Below, piece after piece: positions 49,948 through 50,722 of a DNA stretch of 50,722 bases. Origin of the DNA: an uncultured Lachnospiraceae bacterium (GTDB lineage Bacteria > Bacillota > Clostridia > Lachnospirales > Lachnospiraceae); contig CAMWBY010000023.1 in assembly GCA_947172645.1 (NCBI GenBank), positions 1 to 50,722 of the forward strand, written 5' to 3'. A program made the position numbers and the translations under genes. Under the pieces are notes generated by a model. That model was not told the origin of the DNA, searched no databases, and worked only from the letters and a program-made list of their open reading frames with translations. How positions within the stretch are numbered: position 1 is the first letter of the stretch; every line of letters starts with the position of its first letter.

Positions 49948-50098
49948 CTAATAAGATATAGCTTTTTCAATCTGTTTTGCCGCATCTTCATCGCTTTTAT
50001 TGTTAAAATAGTAATGGTTCTTCGTACAATCAATAGATGTATGACCCATCTGCTTAACTACAAGACTTTCATCAACGCCACCATTTATTAATTTAGTA
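49948..50098 (-). pseudogene. C-terminal remnant of a tyrosine recombinase
   Basis: The minus strand reads TKLINGGVDESLVVKQMGHT, then SIDCTKNHYYFNNKSDEDAAKQIEKAISY and a stop: the last part of an integrase including the MGHT His motif and the catalytic Tyr region. The N-terminal 300 or so residues are missing; the reading frame is cut at the junction with the serine-recombinase remnant. Not the same protein as the intact integrase. Confidence 0.75.
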
Positions 50099-50439
50099 GC
50101 GTATTTTGCTTATTGCGTCCAGTTCTTTTCCGGGCGAACAATCAATTGTAATGCTTCCGGCAATCACAAGTTTAATCTGCTTTTCCTGCACTTCTTTGAT
50201 AATCTCGCACAGCTTTTGTGTGCTTCTGGTCAATCGGCTTACTTCCAATGATGTTATGGAATCACCAGGCTTTACAATCTGCAACAAACGGTTTAATTCC
50301 TTCCTGTCATCCTTTGCCCCGCTTTCATATTCAAAAAAGATATTATCCTCTTTAACCCCATGCTTTTCAGTTCCCTTTTCTGCCGGTTTATATCTTGTCT
50401 GGATTCATTAGTGGAACAACGCGCATATCCGTATTTCAT
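50093..50439 (-). pseudogene. Frameshifted, truncated serine recombinase
   Basis: Starts at ATG 50439 with MKYGYARCSTNESRQDINRQ and continues KRELKSMG, then a shift of frame near 50355 is needed to reach VKEDNIFFEYESGAKDDRKE and the rest, which holds GDSITSLEVSRLTRSTQKLCEII. It ends ELDAISKIRY-stop, without helix E and the DNA-binding domain. The stop lies where the integrase remnant begins, which suggests a deletion joining two dead recombinase genes. Confidence 0.8.
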
Positions 50440-50722
50440 ATTCCAACCACCCCTCTATAATTTTTTACACCTAATATTTCTCCAAAATTTCCAATGTCAT
50501 ATGCAGAATGTAAAGGAAAAGCTGTGTCTAATTTTCTTTACAAAAAGTGCGCCTATTCAATATATTTCCAAGACCAAACCACCCTCTTTAAACTGTAAAT
50601 AGAATCACCTGATTTGCTTTACAACATTTTCATTCGAAAATTAAAATTTTAAATTCCATTCCCTCGTCATACGGTGGAATTTACCTCTGCAAGAGTAGAG
50701 TTTACTTTTTCACATATCAGTG
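50440..50722. other. A/T-rich right end, nothing recognised
   Basis: No open frame with a ribosome site. Only a small A/T palindrome AAAATTAAAATTTT near 50637-50650. Confidence 0.5.

Overview
The window looks like the chromosome of an anaerobic, gut-type Clostridia bacterium, most likely Lachnospiraceae (inference). Support comes from the block cysE-cysS-mrnC-rlmB-...-sigH in Firmicutes order, a class T-box leader, an ECF-type vitamin transporter beside coaX/coaBC, and many near-consensus Firmicutes promoters and GGAGG ribosome binding sites. Most genes lie on the minus strand.

Layout. 1-2.0 kb: 5' part of mgtE and a YigZ/IMPACT gene. 2.3-5.1 kb: a class A penicillin-binding protein. 5.2-13.3 kb: a four-gene minus-strand exopolysaccharide-type cluster (triple NodB protein, PilZ-GT2 synthase, NodB-like pseudo-deacetylase with lectin-like tail, GH18-like lipoprotein). 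13.4-14.5 kb: a PIN toxin-antitoxin pair lying between tRNA-Thr(GGU) and a second copy of the last 22 bp of that tRNA. 14.5-21 kb: sigH, an SGNH hydrolase with GTVSGN repeats, rlmB, mrnC, cysS, cysE under a cysteine T-box, then ispF. 21-24 kb: coaBC, coaX and an ECF S-component. 24-30 kb: MATE exporter, an OPT transporter / PqqD-like / 33-aa membrane peptide operon, rarA, a multi-hairpin intergenic element. 30-37 kb: purC, a hybrid histidine kinase overlapping a GGDEF-EAL protein, and a TSUP permease. 37-40.4 kb: a GT-C-like membrane protein, an epimerase and a VOC protein.

40.5-49.9 kb is a mobile element of about 9.3 kb bounded by 42-bp imperfect direct repeats that contain a tRNA T-arm-like sequence. 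Its tyrosine integrase sits at the right edge. Cargo: a PIN toxin-antitoxin pair, a zinc-ribbon protein, a serine recombinase, a degenerate serine-recombinase-like protein, a gamma-glutamylcyclotransferase fused to an XRE domain, an amidoligase, and a ribbon-helix-helix protein fused to a degenerate D12 (Dam-type) methyltransferase next to the integrase. Between the amidoligase and the methyltransferase-like gene is 1.8 kb without a convincing gene, containing a strikingly regular array: a short ATKAC-type core recurs 13 times with 32-33 bp spacing. GATC sites are almost absent from the flanking chromosome and dense in the element. The right flank holds broken recombinase genes.

Connections: the PilZ-GT2 synthase and the EAL phosphodiesterase suggest cyclic di-GMP control of a secreted, perhaps deacetylated, polysaccharide. 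The ECF permease, CoaX and CoaBC form a pantothenate-to-CoA route. CysE and CysRS share one cysteine-tRNA-responsive leader. The amidoligase and cyclotransferase form a make-and-break pair for amide or gamma-glutamyl links.
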